From Tenacibaculum sp. 1_MG-2023 (GTDB lineage Bacteria; Bacteroidota; Bacteroidia; Flavobacteriales; Flavobacteriaceae), in NCBI RefSeq assembly GCF_030547425.1, contig NZ_JAUORH010000001.1, positions 62,001 to 126,000 of the forward strand: a stretch of DNA of 64,000 nucleotides, written 5' to 3'. The notes under the pieces are model-generated. The model was given only the letters and a program-made list of their open reading frames with translations. It was not told the DNA's origin and did not search any database. This document shows, piece after piece, positions 31,883 through 42,697 of the stretch. Made by a program: the position numbers and the translations under genes. Position 1 is the stretch's first letter; each line of letters begins with the position of its first letter.

Positions 31883-34579
31883 ATGAAAAACAAAATTACC
31901 CTAGCACTTATGTGTTTATTTTTTGTTGGTGCTTTGTATGCCCAAGAAAAAAGAAACTGTCACTCAATGGAAAATCTTGAGTACAGACAATCCCTCAATC
32001 CTTCTTTAAAAAGTAAAATGCAAGAAATTGAGTCCTTTACTCAAAAAAGGCTTGCAGAAAAGAAAAATTATCAAGGAAAAATAGTTGGAGATATTATCCA
32101 AATTCCAGTAGTTGTACACGTTATTTATAGTAATTCACAAGAAAATATCAGTGTGGCACAAATTCAATCGCAACTTGATGTTTTGAATGAAGATTACCGT
32201 AGAACAAACTCTGATGCAACCAATAAATGGTCACAAGCAGCAGATACACAGATAGAGTTCTATTTAGCTCAAGTTGATCCAAATGGTAATCCAACAAATG
32301 GAATTACAAGAAAATCATCATCTAAAACTTCATGGGGAACTAATGACGCAATGAAAAAGTCATCTCAAGGAGGAGTAGACCCATGGGATACTTCTGAGTA
32401 CCTTAACATGTGGGTATGTAATATTGGAGGTGGAATATTAGGATATGCCCAGTTCCCCGGAGGTAGTGCTGCTACTGATGGAGTAGTGATGGGACCTCAA
32501 TATTTTGGAAGCTCAGATAAAGGTTCAGGTTTCTATTTATCATCTCCATTTGACAAAGGAAGAACAACAACACACGAAGTAGGTCACTTTTTAAACCTTA
32601 GACATATCTGGGGAGATGGTGGTTGTGGTGTTGACGATTTTGTTTCTGATACTCCAGAATCTGATGCTGCAAACTACGGATGTGCTTCAAGTCACTCTTC
32701 TTGTGGATCAGCAGATATGGTTGAAAACTATATGGATTACTCAGACGATACTTGTATGAACCTTTTCACCCTAGGACAAAAAAATAGAATGCGTGCTGTT
32801 TTAGAGTCAGGAGGTGTACGTAGAAGTTTAGCTTTATCTGATAAAACAGGAGGTTCTACTTCATGTACAGCAACGGTACCAACAGGAGTAACTGTATCTG
32901 GTGTTACTTCATCAGAAGCATCAGTTTCTTGGACAGTAGTTTCAGGAGCTACTTATGACGTAAGATACCGTCAAACCGGAACTTCATCTTGGACAACCAA
33001 CGCAGTTTCAGGAACATCAACATCTTTAAGTGGATTATCAGCTTTAACTGAGTATGAAGTACAAGTACGTAGTAAATGTTCTGATGGATCTAATTCAGCA
33101 TATAGTGCTTCTTCAACTTTTACTACTCCTGAAGTTACACTTTCTTATTGTTCTTCAAAAGGAAATAGTGTTTCTGATGAACATATCGGAAGAGTACAAT
33201 TAGGAACTATTGATAATAGTACAGGAGGAGGAAATGGTTATTCAGACCATACAGCCGTTTCAACAAACTTAGCAAAAGGAACTGCTCATACAATTACCAT
33301 TACACCAACTTGGACAGGAACAGTATACAATGAAGGATATGGTGTTTGGATTGACTATAATCAAGATGGAGATTTTTCTGATTCAGGAGAAACAGTTTGG
33401 ACAAAATCGGCATCTAAAGATACGCCAGTTAGTACATCTTTTACAGTGCCAGCTACAGCTACAGATGGAGCAACAAGAATGCGTATAGTTTTAAAATATA
33501 ATGCAACTCCAACGGCATGTGAAGCTTCTTTTTCATACGGAGAAGTAGAAGATTATACAGTAGTAATCGGAGCAGGAACAACAGACACAACAGCACCAAC
33601 AGCGCCAACAAACTTAGCTGCATCTAGTGTAACACAGACTTCGTTAACGTTAAATTGGTCAGCATCTACTGATAATGTTGGAGTAACTAGTTACGATGTT
33701 TACCAAGGAACTACAAATATTGGATCTGTAACAGGAACTACAATGAATGTAACAGGGTTAACAGCAGCTACTACTTATACTTTCTCAGTAAGAGCAAAAG
33801 ATGCTGCAGGAAATATTTCATCTTCTAGTAGCACAATAAATGTAACAACGTTGTCAAACTCAGTTTCATATTGTGACTCAAAAGGAAATAACTCTTCTTA
33901 TGAGTGGATTGATAATGTAGAGTTAGGAGGAATGACCAATGCAACTGGAGATAATGGAGGATATGCAGATTTTACTTCTAAAACAGCAACTTTAGCAGTA
34001 GGAAGCTCAAACCAAATGACTGTTAGCGCAGGGTTTAGTAGCTCTTCATATACAGAACATTGGGCTGTTTGGATTGATTTTAACCAAAATGGAACATTTG
34101 AAAGCAGTGAAAAAGTAGTAACAGGGTCTTCATCAAGTGCAAATAACTTAACTTCTACTGTAGATGTACCTGCAGGAGCAACTTTAGGAACAACAAGAAT
34201 GCGTGTTTCTATGAAATATAACGCTGCTCAAACAGCTTGTGAAACATTTACTTATGGAGAAGTAGAAGACTATACGGTAAATATTGTTTCTAGTACAAGA
34301 CAAGAATCTTCAGCTAGTATAAATGGAGAAAGATTAGGTAATGAAAACAGCTTAGACTTAATGGCATACCCTAACCCAGCAGTAGACTTTATACAAGTAA
34401 AATTAGCCTCTAGAGCTGATAATATGACTTATAAAATTGTAAATACCATTGGTAGAGTAATGAAAGAAGGTCGCTTAAATTCTTCAAACATCGATGTTTC
34501 TAAACTAAATACAGGTATGTATATTTTACAAGTTAATGATGGTCAAAAACTACTAACGACTAAAGTATTTAAAAAATAA
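31883..34579 (+). CDS. T9SS-secreted M43 zinc metalloprotease with GEVED modules (898 aa)
   Basis: Cytophagalysin/pappalysin-type protease. The start is the ATG at 31883 (MKNKITLALMCLF signal), since AACCCTTCAAAA directly before it also precedes the M4 gene; an in-frame TTG at 31835 is rejected. HEVGHFLNLRH (231-241) is the extended zinc motif, and ENYMDYSDD gives the Met-turn. Then come FnIII (~326-410), GEVED (~420-561), FnIII (~569-656), GEVED (~662-798) and a T9SS sorting tail (~826-898, AYPNPAVDF ... GMYILQV). It is exported and probably anchored or released at the cell surface to digest proteins. Confidence 0.9.
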   Translation: MKNKITLALMCLFFVGALYAQEKRNCHSMENLEYRQSLNPSLKSKMQEIESFTQKRLAEKKNYQGKIVGDIIQIPVVVHVIYSNSQENISVAQIQSQLDVLNEDYRRTNSDATNKWSQAADTQIEFYLAQVDPNGNPTNGITRKSSSKTSWGTNDAMKKSSQGGVDPWDTSEYLNMWVCNIGGGILGYAQFPGGSAATDGVVMGPQYFGSSDKGSGFYLSSPFDKGRTTTHEVGHFLNLRHIWGDGGCGVDDFVSDTPESDAANYGCASSHSSCGSADMVENYMDYSDDTCMNLFTLGQKNRMRAVLESGGVRRSLALSDKTGGSTSCTATVPTGVTVSGVTSSEASVSWTVVSGATYDVRYRQTGTSSWTTNAVSGTSTSLSGLSALTEYEVQVRSKCSDGSNSAYSASSTFTTPEVTLSYCSSKGNSVSDEHIGRVQLGTIDNSTGGGNGYSDHTAVSTNLAKGTAHTITITPTWTGTVYNEGYGVWIDYNQDGDFSDSGETVWTKSASKDTPVSTSFTVPATATDGATRMRIVLKYNATPTACEASFSYGEVEDYTVVIGAGTTDTTAPTAPTNLAASSVTQTSLTLNWSASTDNVGVTSYDVYQGTTNIGSVTGTTMNVTGLTAATTYTFSVRAKDAAGNISSSSSTINVTTLSNSVSYCDSKGNNSSYEWIDNVELGGMTNATGDNGGYADFTSKTATLAVGSSNQMTVSAGFSSSSYTEHWAVWIDFNQNGTFESSEKVVTGSSSSANNLTSTVDVPAGATLGTTRMRVSMKYNAAQTACETFTYGEVEDYTVNIVSSTRQESSASINGERLGNENSLDLMAYPNPAVDFIQVKLASRADNMTYKIVNTIGRVMKEGRLNSSNIDVSKLNTGMYILQVNDGQKLLTTKVFKK

Positions 34580-34590
34580 ATTCTTACAAA

Positions 34591-34619
34591 AAAGCCTGAG
34601 TTATTTCTCAGGCTTTTTA
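34591..34619 (+). terminator. Terminator after the M43 protease
   Basis: AAAGCCTGAG-TTATTT-CTCAGGCTTT followed by TT. A related hairpin ends the next gene. Confidence 0.85.
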
Positions 34620-34649
34620 ATTAAAATAAATTAACTAAACCCTTCAAAA

Positions 34650-37600
34650 ATGAAACAGAATTATGCAAGAACTGTGTTTTTATCTGCTTTTCTACTTACA
34701 GGAATTTATACTATAAATGCCCAAGAAAACAGAGAATTAAAACACGTTAAGTTCAACAAATCCTCAAAGGTGTCTTTACAAAAAGCACCAGATTTAATTA
34801 GACAAAAACTAAAGCTATTTAAAAATGATGGCTTGCAAAAAATTAAGTCAAATAGAGACGATCTAGGCTTTACACATGAAAAATTTCAACAAAAATTTAA
34901 AGGAATAAAAGTAGAATTTGCCACTTATACAGCTCACGCAAAAAATGGTGCTTTAATGAGTATGAATGGTGAGTTTTACGATGTTGGAAAGGTTAATATA
35001 AGCCCAAAGCTATCCAAAGCTCAAGCATTTCGAAAAGCTTTAACGCATACAGGAGCAGAGAAGTATTTATGGGAATATCCTGAGGCAGCCAATGAAATGG
35101 ATAATTATAAAAAGCCTGATGGAGAGTTATTAATTCTTCCTAGAGAAGTTATAGGAAAAAAAGAAGCAAGACTAGCTTATAAGTTCGATATTTTTGCTAC
35201 AAAACCGCTAAGCAGAGGGTATTTATACATAGATGCTCATACAGGAGAAGCATTATTTTACAATGCAATTATAAAACATGCAGATAAGTTTGGCCATGTA
35301 GGAGAGTTAACTACTCACGCAAAAAAAAGTAAAAAAGCGGCGAACGCTATTTCGGCTGCATTTGCAGCAGGAACTGCACAAACACGTTATAGTGGAACTA
35401 GAACCATTGAAACATCACTAAGTGGAGGAAACTATATTTTGAGTGATACTGGAAGAAAAATCCACACAAGAGATGCAAAAAATCAAGCTCCAGGTTCTAC
35501 ATATCCATATGTTACAAATTATGACCAGTTTACTGATAATGATAATAATTGGACTACAGCTGAACATAGTGCAAACAAAGATGATGCAGCATTAGATGCT
35601 CATTGGGGTGCAATACAAACATATGAGTATTTCTTGCAAAAACATAATAGAAATAGCTATGATGATAACGGTGCTCAAATTAGAAGTTATGTACATGTAG
35701 ATACGAATTACGATAATGCCTTTTGGAATGGTTCTGTAATGTCTTATGGAGACGGTTCTTCTAACGGACAAGAAGGAAACGGTAGTTTTGATGCATTAAC
35801 CTCTATTGATGTTGCAGCACATGAAATAGGACACGCAGTTTGTACTCATACAGCGAACTTAGCTTACCAAAGAGAATCAGGAGCTTTAAATGAAGCTTTT
35901 TCAGATATTTGGGGAGCTGCTGTTGAGCATTTTGCAAAAGGAAACGGAAATGATTCAAACCCAGACCTTTCAGTATGGTTAATAGGAGATGAAATAGATA
36001 GGCGTAGTGGTTCTGCTGCTTTACGCTCAATGAATGACCCAAAATCACAAGGTCAACCAGATACCTATGGAGGAACTAATTGGAAAAACCCAAATTGTGG
36101 AGTACCGACGAGATTTAATGACTACTGTGGAGTTCATACAAATTCAGGAGTTTTAAATAAATGGTTCTATTTGCTAACTGTAGGAGGGTCAGGAACAAAT
36201 GATGCATCTGATACATACAACGTTACCGGAATTGGAATGACAAAAGCCGCAAAAATAGCGTATCGTACCGAAGCAAATTACTTATCAGCCAGTTCAACAT
36301 ATGCCGACGCTAGAACAGCGGCAATACAAGCTGCAACAGATTTATACGGAGCAAACTCTCAAGAAGTAATTTCTACAACAAATGCTTTTTATGCGGTTAA
36401 TGTAGGAGAAGAGTTTGTACAAAATTGTGCTTTAGCAGCACCAACAAACTTAAATTCATCAAACATTGGTGATAACGGATTTACAGTAACTTGGACAGCA
36501 GTTTCAGGAGCAGCTTCTTATGATGTAACTATTGGAGGAAATACAACAAACGTAGCAGGAACATCATTTAACGCTACAGGATTATTAAGTGGAACAGAAT
36601 ATACGGTATCTGTAGCTGCGAAATGTACAGAAGGTGGAACAGGAACACCAGCAACAGTAAATGTAACAACAACAGGTACGCCACCGCTTAACTATTGTGA
36701 TTCAAAAGGAAATAGCGTTGCTGATGAATATATTGAGAGAGTTCAATTAGGAAGTATCGATAACACTTCTGATGGAGGTGGAGGATATTCTGATTTCACT
36801 ACAATTTCAACAGATTTATCTATTGGTGACTCTAATACAATAACCATTACCCCAAAATGGACAGGAACTGTTTATAGTGAAGGTTATGGAGTATGGATTG
36901 ATTATAATCAAGATGGAGATTTTTCTGACTCTGGAGAAACGGTTTGGACCAAAGCAGCGTCTAAAGATACTCCAGTAAGCACATCATTTACAGTACCTGC
37001 TTCAGCAACCGAAGGAGCTACTAGAATGAGAGTTGTACTAAAATACAATGCTACACCAACGGCTTGTGAAGCATCTTTCCAATATGGAGAAGTTGAAGAT
37101 TATACAGTTAATATTACAAATGCTACACCAGATACAGAAGCACCAACAGCACCTTCTTCAGTAACTGCATCTAATATTGAAGAAACAACAGCAACATTAA
37201 GTTGGACAGCATCAACAGATAATGTTGGAGTAACTAGTTACGAAGTATTTAATGGAATTACAAGTGCAGGCACAGTTAGTGGTACATCAATAAACTTAAC
37301 AGGGTTAACTGCAAATACTACATATAACTATACAGTAAAAGCAAAAGATGCAGCAGGAAATGTTTCAGTAGCAAGTAATACAGCAACATTTACAACAAAA
37401 GATGTGTCAGTAGTAGAGTATTGTGCTTCACAAGGAAACAATTCTTCTTATGAGTGGATTGATAGAGTTTCTATGGGAGGAGTTGATAATACTACAGGAA
37501 ATGATGGTGGTTATAAAGATTATACGAACCTTACAATGAATGTAACTCAAGGTGCTAATAGACTATATGTAAGTGCTGGATTTAGTAGCTCTTCTTATAC

Positions 37601-38135
37601 CGAGTACTGGAAAGCTTGGATTGATTATGATAAAGATGGTGTTTTTGAAGACACTGAAGTAGTGTTAAGTGGTTCATCTTCAAGCGCAGGAGAGCTTTAT
37701 GAAGATTTTACAATTCCATCAAATGTTTCAGGAACTACAAGACTTAGAGTTTCTATGAAGTATAATAGTGCTCAAACAGCATGTGAAACATTTACTTATG
37801 GTGAGGTAGAAGATTATACAGTTAATATTTCTTCTGGTTCTTCAGTGGCTGCAATAACAGGTTTTTCAGCGAATATCAGTGGAGAAGCAATAGGAAATGA
37901 AGAAAGCTTAGATTTATTAGCATACCCTAATCCAGCAGCAGACTTTATACAAGTAAAACTTGCTTCAAAAGTAGAAAAGATAAGTTATAAACTTATAAAT
38001 ACTGTTGGTAAAGTAGTAAAAGAAGGTTATTTAAAATCTTCTAATCTAGACGTTTCAAAGTTAAATACTGGAATGTACATTTTAGAGGTAAACGATGGAC
38101 AAAAACTCCTTACAACTAAACTGTTTAAAAAATAA
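34650..38135 (+). CDS. T9SS-secreted M4 (thermolysin-like) metalloprotease (1161 aa)
   Basis: A signal peptide ends near residue 24 (NAQ). An FTP-like propeptide (~50-100) and a PepSY-like part (~125-205) precede the catalytic domain. HEIGH (391-395) with E415 in GALNEAFSD are the zinc ligands (24-residue spacing as in thermolysin), and CGVHTNSGVLNK (~494) holds the transition-state His. The C-terminal cassette FnIII, GEVED (~680-821), FnIII, GEVED (~920-1060) and sorting tail (~1088-1161) is nearly the same as in the two neighbours. The prodomain must be cleaved for activity. Secreted general protease. Confidence 0.93.
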   Translation: MKQNYARTVFLSAFLLTGIYTINAQENRELKHVKFNKSSKVSLQKAPDLIRQKLKLFKNDGLQKIKSNRDDLGFTHEKFQQKFKGIKVEFATYTAHAKNGALMSMNGEFYDVGKVNISPKLSKAQAFRKALTHTGAEKYLWEYPEAANEMDNYKKPDGELLILPREVIGKKEARLAYKFDIFATKPLSRGYLYIDAHTGEALFYNAIIKHADKFGHVGELTTHAKKSKKAANAISAAFAAGTAQTRYSGTRTIETSLSGGNYILSDTGRKIHTRDAKNQAPGSTYPYVTNYDQFTDNDNNWTTAEHSANKDDAALDAHWGAIQTYEYFLQKHNRNSYDDNGAQIRSYVHVDTNYDNAFWNGSVMSYGDGSSNGQEGNGSFDALTSIDVAAHEIGHAVCTHTANLAYQRESGALNEAFSDIWGAAVEHFAKGNGNDSNPDLSVWLIGDEIDRRSGSAALRSMNDPKSQGQPDTYGGTNWKNPNCGVPTRFNDYCGVHTNSGVLNKWFYLLTVGGSGTNDASDTYNVTGIGMTKAAKIAYRTEANYLSASSTYADARTAAIQAATDLYGANSQEVISTTNAFYAVNVGEEFVQNCALAAPTNLNSSNIGDNGFTVTWTAVSGAASYDVTIGGNTTNVAGTSFNATGLLSGTEYTVSVAAKCTEGGTGTPATVNVTTTGTPPLNYCDSKGNSVADEYIERVQLGSIDNTSDGGGGYSDFTTISTDLSIGDSNTITITPKWTGTVYSEGYGVWIDYNQDGDFSDSGETVWTKAASKDTPVSTSFTVPASATEGATRMRVVLKYNATPTACEASFQYGEVEDYTVNITNATPDTEAPTAPSSVTASNIEETTATLSWTASTDNVGVTSYEVFNGITSAGTVSGTSINLTGLTANTTYNYTVKAKDAAGNVSVASNTATFTTKDVSVVEYCASQGNNSSYEWIDRVSMGGVDNTTGNDGGYKDYTNLTMNVTQGANRLYVSAGFSSSSYTEYWKAWIDYDKDGVFEDTEVVLSGSSSSAGELYEDFTIPSNVSGTTRLRVSMKYNSAQTACETFTYGEVEDYTVNISSGSSVAAITGFSANISGEAIGNEESLDLLAYPNPAADFIQVKLASKVEKISYKLINTVGKVVKEGYLKSSNLDVSKLNTGMYILEVNDGQKLLTTKLFKK

Positions 38136-38157
38136 AACTTATAAAAATATAACAAAC

Positions 38158-38187
38158 AAGAGTCTGAGTTTTTTACTCAGGCTTTTG
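38158..38187 (+). terminator. Terminator after the M4 protease
   Basis: AGTCTGAGT-TTTTT-ACTCAGGCT followed by TTT. One G-T pair in the stem. Confidence 0.75.
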
Positions 38188-38377
38188 CTTGTTATAAATT
38201 GTAAAATACTATGAGAATAAAATCTTTGACTTAGCTAGGGGCGGCTGAACCATTAAAAACTGATTTATAAAGGGTTAAATTAAGAGTCTTTTCAATTGAG
38301 TGTAAAAGGCAAAGAAAAGGTACAGTAACAAAAAGCGCTAGGAAATAAAACTTAATTATTTAATTAAATTAATTCAA

Positions 38378-41300
38378 ATGAACAAAAAGTTTAAATTTCT
38401 AATTGGAGGGCTGTCTGTTGCGGCGGTTTCAATTATTGGTTCAGATTATCTTAAAAAGCAAAGTGTTGCTGATAAACTGGCCGAACAACGTAAAGTACAC
38501 AGTACTTTTTTAAAGGAAAGCCCTTTAAATGAATCGTTAAAATGGGGGAAAAAAGAAAGAAAACATAGAGGGTTACCACCTAACAGGTATTTTGATCAAA
38601 TGCAGTTACTCACCATGAATCCAGCTACAGGAAAAATGGAAGATGGGAGTTTAGCAGGATTGAGAGAAGATCTGTTGAAAAAAAGAGCACAACAAAAAAA
38701 CCCTGGAGACAATGGAAACTCTTGGATAGAAAGAGGACCTAACAATGTAGGAGGACGTACAAGAGTTGTTTTATTTGATCCAAATGACGCTACAAATAAT
38801 ACCGTATATGCTGGTGGAGTAAGTGGAGGTTTATGGAAAAACACTAATATTAGTAATGCCAACTCACAATGGACAAGAGTACAAAATGTACCAGGAAACC
38901 TATCGGTAACTTCTATCACTGTAGATCCAAGAAACTCTAATAGATGGTATGTAGGTACAGGAGAACAATACACAGCAGGAGACGTAGTAGGAAATGGTGT
39001 TTATGTAACTACCGATGGAGGTACAACATGGAACGTAGTTAATATACCAGCAGCAGGTGATGCAATTATTAATTACAATGCAAGCAATGTTTTCTTATCA
39101 GGAATTCATTATGTAAATGATGTATTAGCGTGGGATAATGGGGCATCAACAGAATTATTTGTTGCAGTTGGAGCACATGTGTATGGAGACTCTTCTAGTC
39201 CTAGAAACTGGTTAGGGTTACAGTCTGCAGGATTGTACCGTTCTACAGATAATGGGGCTACATGGAATAGAATAGAATCTGCTAATATGAAGTATACCTT
39301 CGGCGGAAAAGATTACTATTATATAGCGAATGATTTAGAGGTAAGTGCTAACAATACTTTATGGATGGGAACTATTGCGTCTGCTTTAGGTGAAGGAGGA
39401 GGTAGAGTATTCAGTTCTACAAATGGAGGAACTTGGTCAGAAGCAACAGCATCTCCTTTAACTGAATCTAACAGAGTTGAAATTGAAACTTCTGCTACTG
39501 ATGCAAATAAGATTTATGCATTAACACAAGGAACAACAAGTGCGGCACCTGTTCATATTTATAAAACAACAAACGCGTTTTCAACAGCGAGTGCAACATC
39601 ATTACCAAATGATGCAGATACAAATATTTCAGCAAACGATTTTTGTCGTGGGCAAGCATTTTATGATTTAGTAATTGAAGCAGATCCTACAGATGATGAT
39701 ATAGTTTATGTTGGAGGGATAGATTTATTTAAAACTACTAACGGAGGTAATTCTTGGTCTCAATTATCACATTGGTATGGAGGTTTTGGTCATCAAAATG
39801 TTCATGCAGATCAGCACTCGATGGCTTTTGGAAATAATGACTCATCAAAAATATTATTCGGTAACGATGGAGGAATCTATTATTCAGGAAACTCTGGAAG
39901 TACAATTAGCGTAAGAAACAAAGGATACAATGTAACTCAGTTTGTAAAAGCAGGAATTGGTCCTGATGGAGCAGGTGATGTTGATGGAATTTTTAGTGCA
40001 GGAGCACAAGATAACGGTACACAAGCATTTAGAAATGCAGTTGCAGGAGTTAATAGCTCAACAGAACTAAGCGATGGTGACGGATTCTATACTTTTGTTG
40101 ATAAAGATGGAGACTACATGATTGCTACGTATGTAAACAATGTAATATATAGGTTTAACTTACCATGGAATGGTTTGGGTAGACAGCAAGGAGGAGCGAC
40201 AACATTATCAAGTGACCAAAATACGGGAGACTTTGTAAACCCTATGGGGTATGATAATGATGCTAATCGCTTATTATCTAATGCATCAACAGATTCTTCA
40301 AATTCAATTTTGAGTATTAATGTAGCATCAAATTCAAAAGGAAATATTACAAATGCATTATTAGATGCAAGCCCAACAGCTTTTCAAGCGTCTCCTTTTA
40401 CAAATAATGCATGGTTTGTAGGATTAGCGAACGGAAAACTATTAAAGTTAACAAACGTTACTAATTCTAATGCTACATGGTCAAATATCAATACACCTTT
40501 TGTTGGTTCAGTATCTTCAGTAAGATTCGGAGCTACAGAAGATGATATTTTTGTAACGATACATAACTACGGAGTAACAAGTGTTTGGGCTACTTCAGAT
40601 GGAGGAGCAAACTGGGTAAGCAAAGAAGGAAACCTACCAAATATTCCTGTAAGAGATATTTTACAAAATCCATTAGATAGAACAGAAGCTATTTTAGCAA
40701 CACAATTAGGAGTTTGGTCAACATCTAACTTTAATGATGCAAACCCTAATTGGAATCAAGCTTATAACGGGATGAGTGATGTTAGTGTTACTTCATTTGA
40801 TTACTGGAACGTAAGTGGAGACCATGTTACTAACAAAGTAATAGCATCTACCTATGGTAGAGGAGTGTTTACAGGTTCATTTACAAGTAATGCAGCTGCC
40901 GATACCGAAGTACCAACAGCTCCAACTAGTTTAGCTGCAAGTTCTATAACAGCAACAAGTTTAACGTTAAACTGGACAGCATCAACAGATAACGTAGGTG
41001 TTACAGGATATGATGTATATCAAGGGTCAACTAAAATAGGAAGTTCAACAACTACTTCATATAATGTAACAGGTTTAACAGCAAGTACAGCATATACTTT
41101 TACTGTGAAATCAAAAGATGCGGCAGGAAATGTTTCAGGAGATAGTAATACCGTAAACGCAACTACTACAGCAGCAACAATTACGTATTGTACTTCTAAA
41201 GGAGATAGTGTTTCTGATGAATATATTGGAAGAGTTCAATTAGGAAGTATCGATAATTCTTCAGGAGGAGGAAATGGATACTCTGACCATACTGCAGTTT

Positions 41301-42622
41301 CAACAAATTTAGAAAAAGGTGCATCAAATACCATTACGATTACTCCAAAATGGACTGGAAGTAGTTATGATGAAGGGTATGGTGTATGGATTGATTACAA
41401 CCAAGATGGAGATTTTTCTGATGCAGGTGAAACGGTTTGGACAAAAGCTAAATCGAAAGACACTTCTGTAAGCACATCATTCACGGTGCCAGCTTCAGCA
41501 ACTGAAGGAGCTACTAGAATGAGAATTGTAATGAAATACAATGCAACACCAACAGTTTGTGAAGCATCTTTCCAATATGGAGAAGTTGAAGATTACACAG
41601 TAAATATTACAGAAGCGGTAGCTGATACACAAGCACCAACAGCACCTAGTAGTTTAGCTACATCAAATGTTGCACAGACTACATTGACGTTATCTTGGAC
41701 AGCATCAACAGACAATGTAGGTGTTACAGGATATGATGTATATCAAGGAGCAACTAAATTAACAACTGTTTCAACAACGTCTTACAATGTAACAGGTTTA
41801 ACAGCTAATACAGCTTATACATTTTCAGTAAGAGCAAAAGATGCTGCCGGAAATATTTCTTCAGCAAGTAATACGGTAAATGTAACTACGTTAGATAATG
41901 TTGTTAGCTATTGTTCTTCAAAAGGAAATAGAGTTACTTACGAGTGGATAGATTATGTTTCTTTTGGTGGAATGACAAATACAACTTCTGCAAATGAAGG
42001 GTATGGTGATTTTACAAGTAAAATAGCAACGGTTACTCAAGGAACAACAAATCAAATTATTGTAAGTGCAGGATTTGGTGGTTCTTCATATACTGAGTAT
42101 TTTACCGTTTGGATTGATTATAACCGTAATGGAACTTTTGAGGCTAGTGAACAAACTTCTTTAGGTTCTTCTAGTACAGCAGCAAACAGATCAGCTAATA
42201 TTTCTATTCCATCAAGCGCGTTATTAGGACAAACAAGAATGCGTGTTTCTATGAAATATAACGGAGCATCAACAGCTTGCGAAACTTTTGCAGATGGAGA
42301 GGTAGAAGATTATACAGTGAATATTGTTAATTCATCATCTTCAGTAGCAGGAAATACAAGTAATGAGTTTGCTGAACCATTAGACAAGGAAGCAAAATCA
42401 AGCTTAATAGCATTCCCAAACCCAGCAATAAGTAATGTTACTGTAAAATTTGGAAGCAACGAAAATGTAAATTACAAAATAACAAATACAATTGGTAGAG
42501 TTGTATTAACAGGAAAAACAGTTAATGGTACTGTAAATGTTTCTAATTTAAAAACAGGAATTTATTTATTAGAAGCGAACGATGGTAAAAAATCAGAAAC
42601 CATTAAATTAATGAAGAAATAA
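38378..42622 (+). CDS. T9SS-secreted beta-propeller protein with GEVED modules (1414 aa)
   Basis: A hydrophobic N-terminal segment (FLIGGLSVAAVSIIGSDYL) serves as export signal. Residues ~95-840 contain repeated blades with BNR-like motifs (STDNGATWNR, TTNGGNSWSQ, TSDGGANWVS), as in sortilin/VPS10-type or sialidase-like propellers. No sialidase catalytic set was recognised, so a binding or structural role is as likely as an enzymatic one. FnIII, GEVED (~936-1077), FnIII, GEVED (~1176-1316) and a sorting tail (~1344-1414, AFPNPAISN) follow. The 240 bp upstream holds only the previous terminator and AT-rich DNA. Confidence 0.85.
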   Translation: MNKKFKFLIGGLSVAAVSIIGSDYLKKQSVADKLAEQRKVHSTFLKESPLNESLKWGKKERKHRGLPPNRYFDQMQLLTMNPATGKMEDGSLAGLREDLLKKRAQQKNPGDNGNSWIERGPNNVGGRTRVVLFDPNDATNNTVYAGGVSGGLWKNTNISNANSQWTRVQNVPGNLSVTSITVDPRNSNRWYVGTGEQYTAGDVVGNGVYVTTDGGTTWNVVNIPAAGDAIINYNASNVFLSGIHYVNDVLAWDNGASTELFVAVGAHVYGDSSSPRNWLGLQSAGLYRSTDNGATWNRIESANMKYTFGGKDYYYIANDLEVSANNTLWMGTIASALGEGGGRVFSSTNGGTWSEATASPLTESNRVEIETSATDANKIYALTQGTTSAAPVHIYKTTNAFSTASATSLPNDADTNISANDFCRGQAFYDLVIEADPTDDDIVYVGGIDLFKTTNGGNSWSQLSHWYGGFGHQNVHADQHSMAFGNNDSSKILFGNDGGIYYSGNSGSTISVRNKGYNVTQFVKAGIGPDGAGDVDGIFSAGAQDNGTQAFRNAVAGVNSSTELSDGDGFYTFVDKDGDYMIATYVNNVIYRFNLPWNGLGRQQGGATTLSSDQNTGDFVNPMGYDNDANRLLSNASTDSSNSILSINVASNSKGNITNALLDASPTAFQASPFTNNAWFVGLANGKLLKLTNVTNSNATWSNINTPFVGSVSSVRFGATEDDIFVTIHNYGVTSVWATSDGGANWVSKEGNLPNIPVRDILQNPLDRTEAILATQLGVWSTSNFNDANPNWNQAYNGMSDVSVTSFDYWNVSGDHVTNKVIASTYGRGVFTGSFTSNAAADTEVPTAPTSLAASSITATSLTLNWTASTDNVGVTGYDVYQGSTKIGSSTTTSYNVTGLTASTAYTFTVKSKDAAGNVSGDSNTVNATTTAATITYCTSKGDSVSDEYIGRVQLGSIDNSSGGGNGYSDHTAVSTNLEKGASNTITITPKWTGSSYDEGYGVWIDYNQDGDFSDAGETVWTKAKSKDTSVSTSFTVPASATEGATRMRIVMKYNATPTVCEASFQYGEVEDYTVNITEAVADTQAPTAPSSLATSNVAQTTLTLSWTASTDNVGVTGYDVYQGATKLTTVSTTSYNVTGLTANTAYTFSVRAKDAAGNISSASNTVNVTTLDNVVSYCSSKGNRVTYEWIDYVSFGGMTNTTSANEGYGDFTSKIATVTQGTTNQIIVSAGFGGSSYTEYFTVWIDYNRNGTFEASEQTSLGSSSTAANRSANISIPSSALLGQTRMRVSMKYNGASTACETFADGEVEDYTVNIVNSSSSVAGNTSNEFAEPLDKEAKSSLIAFPNPAISNVTVKFGSNENVNYKITNTIGRVVLTGKTVNGTVNVSNLKTGIYLLEANDGKKSETIKLMKK

Positions 42623-42645
42623 AAGCATTTCTTTTAATTATAACA

Positions 42646-42672
42646 AAACCCGAGCTATTGCTCGGGTTTTTT
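42646..42672 (+). terminator. Terminator after the propeller gene
   Basis: AAAACCCGAGC-TATT-GCTCGGGTTTT with a T tract. It lies 26 bp before the ABC-F ATG. Confidence 0.9.
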
Positions 42673-42697
42673 GTTTCTTTGCATAAAATTTTAGAGA

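Noticed and set aside
38378..42622. Secreted sialidase
   Set aside because: BNR-like motifs are present, but no sialidase catalytic arginine triad or FRIP motif was recognised.
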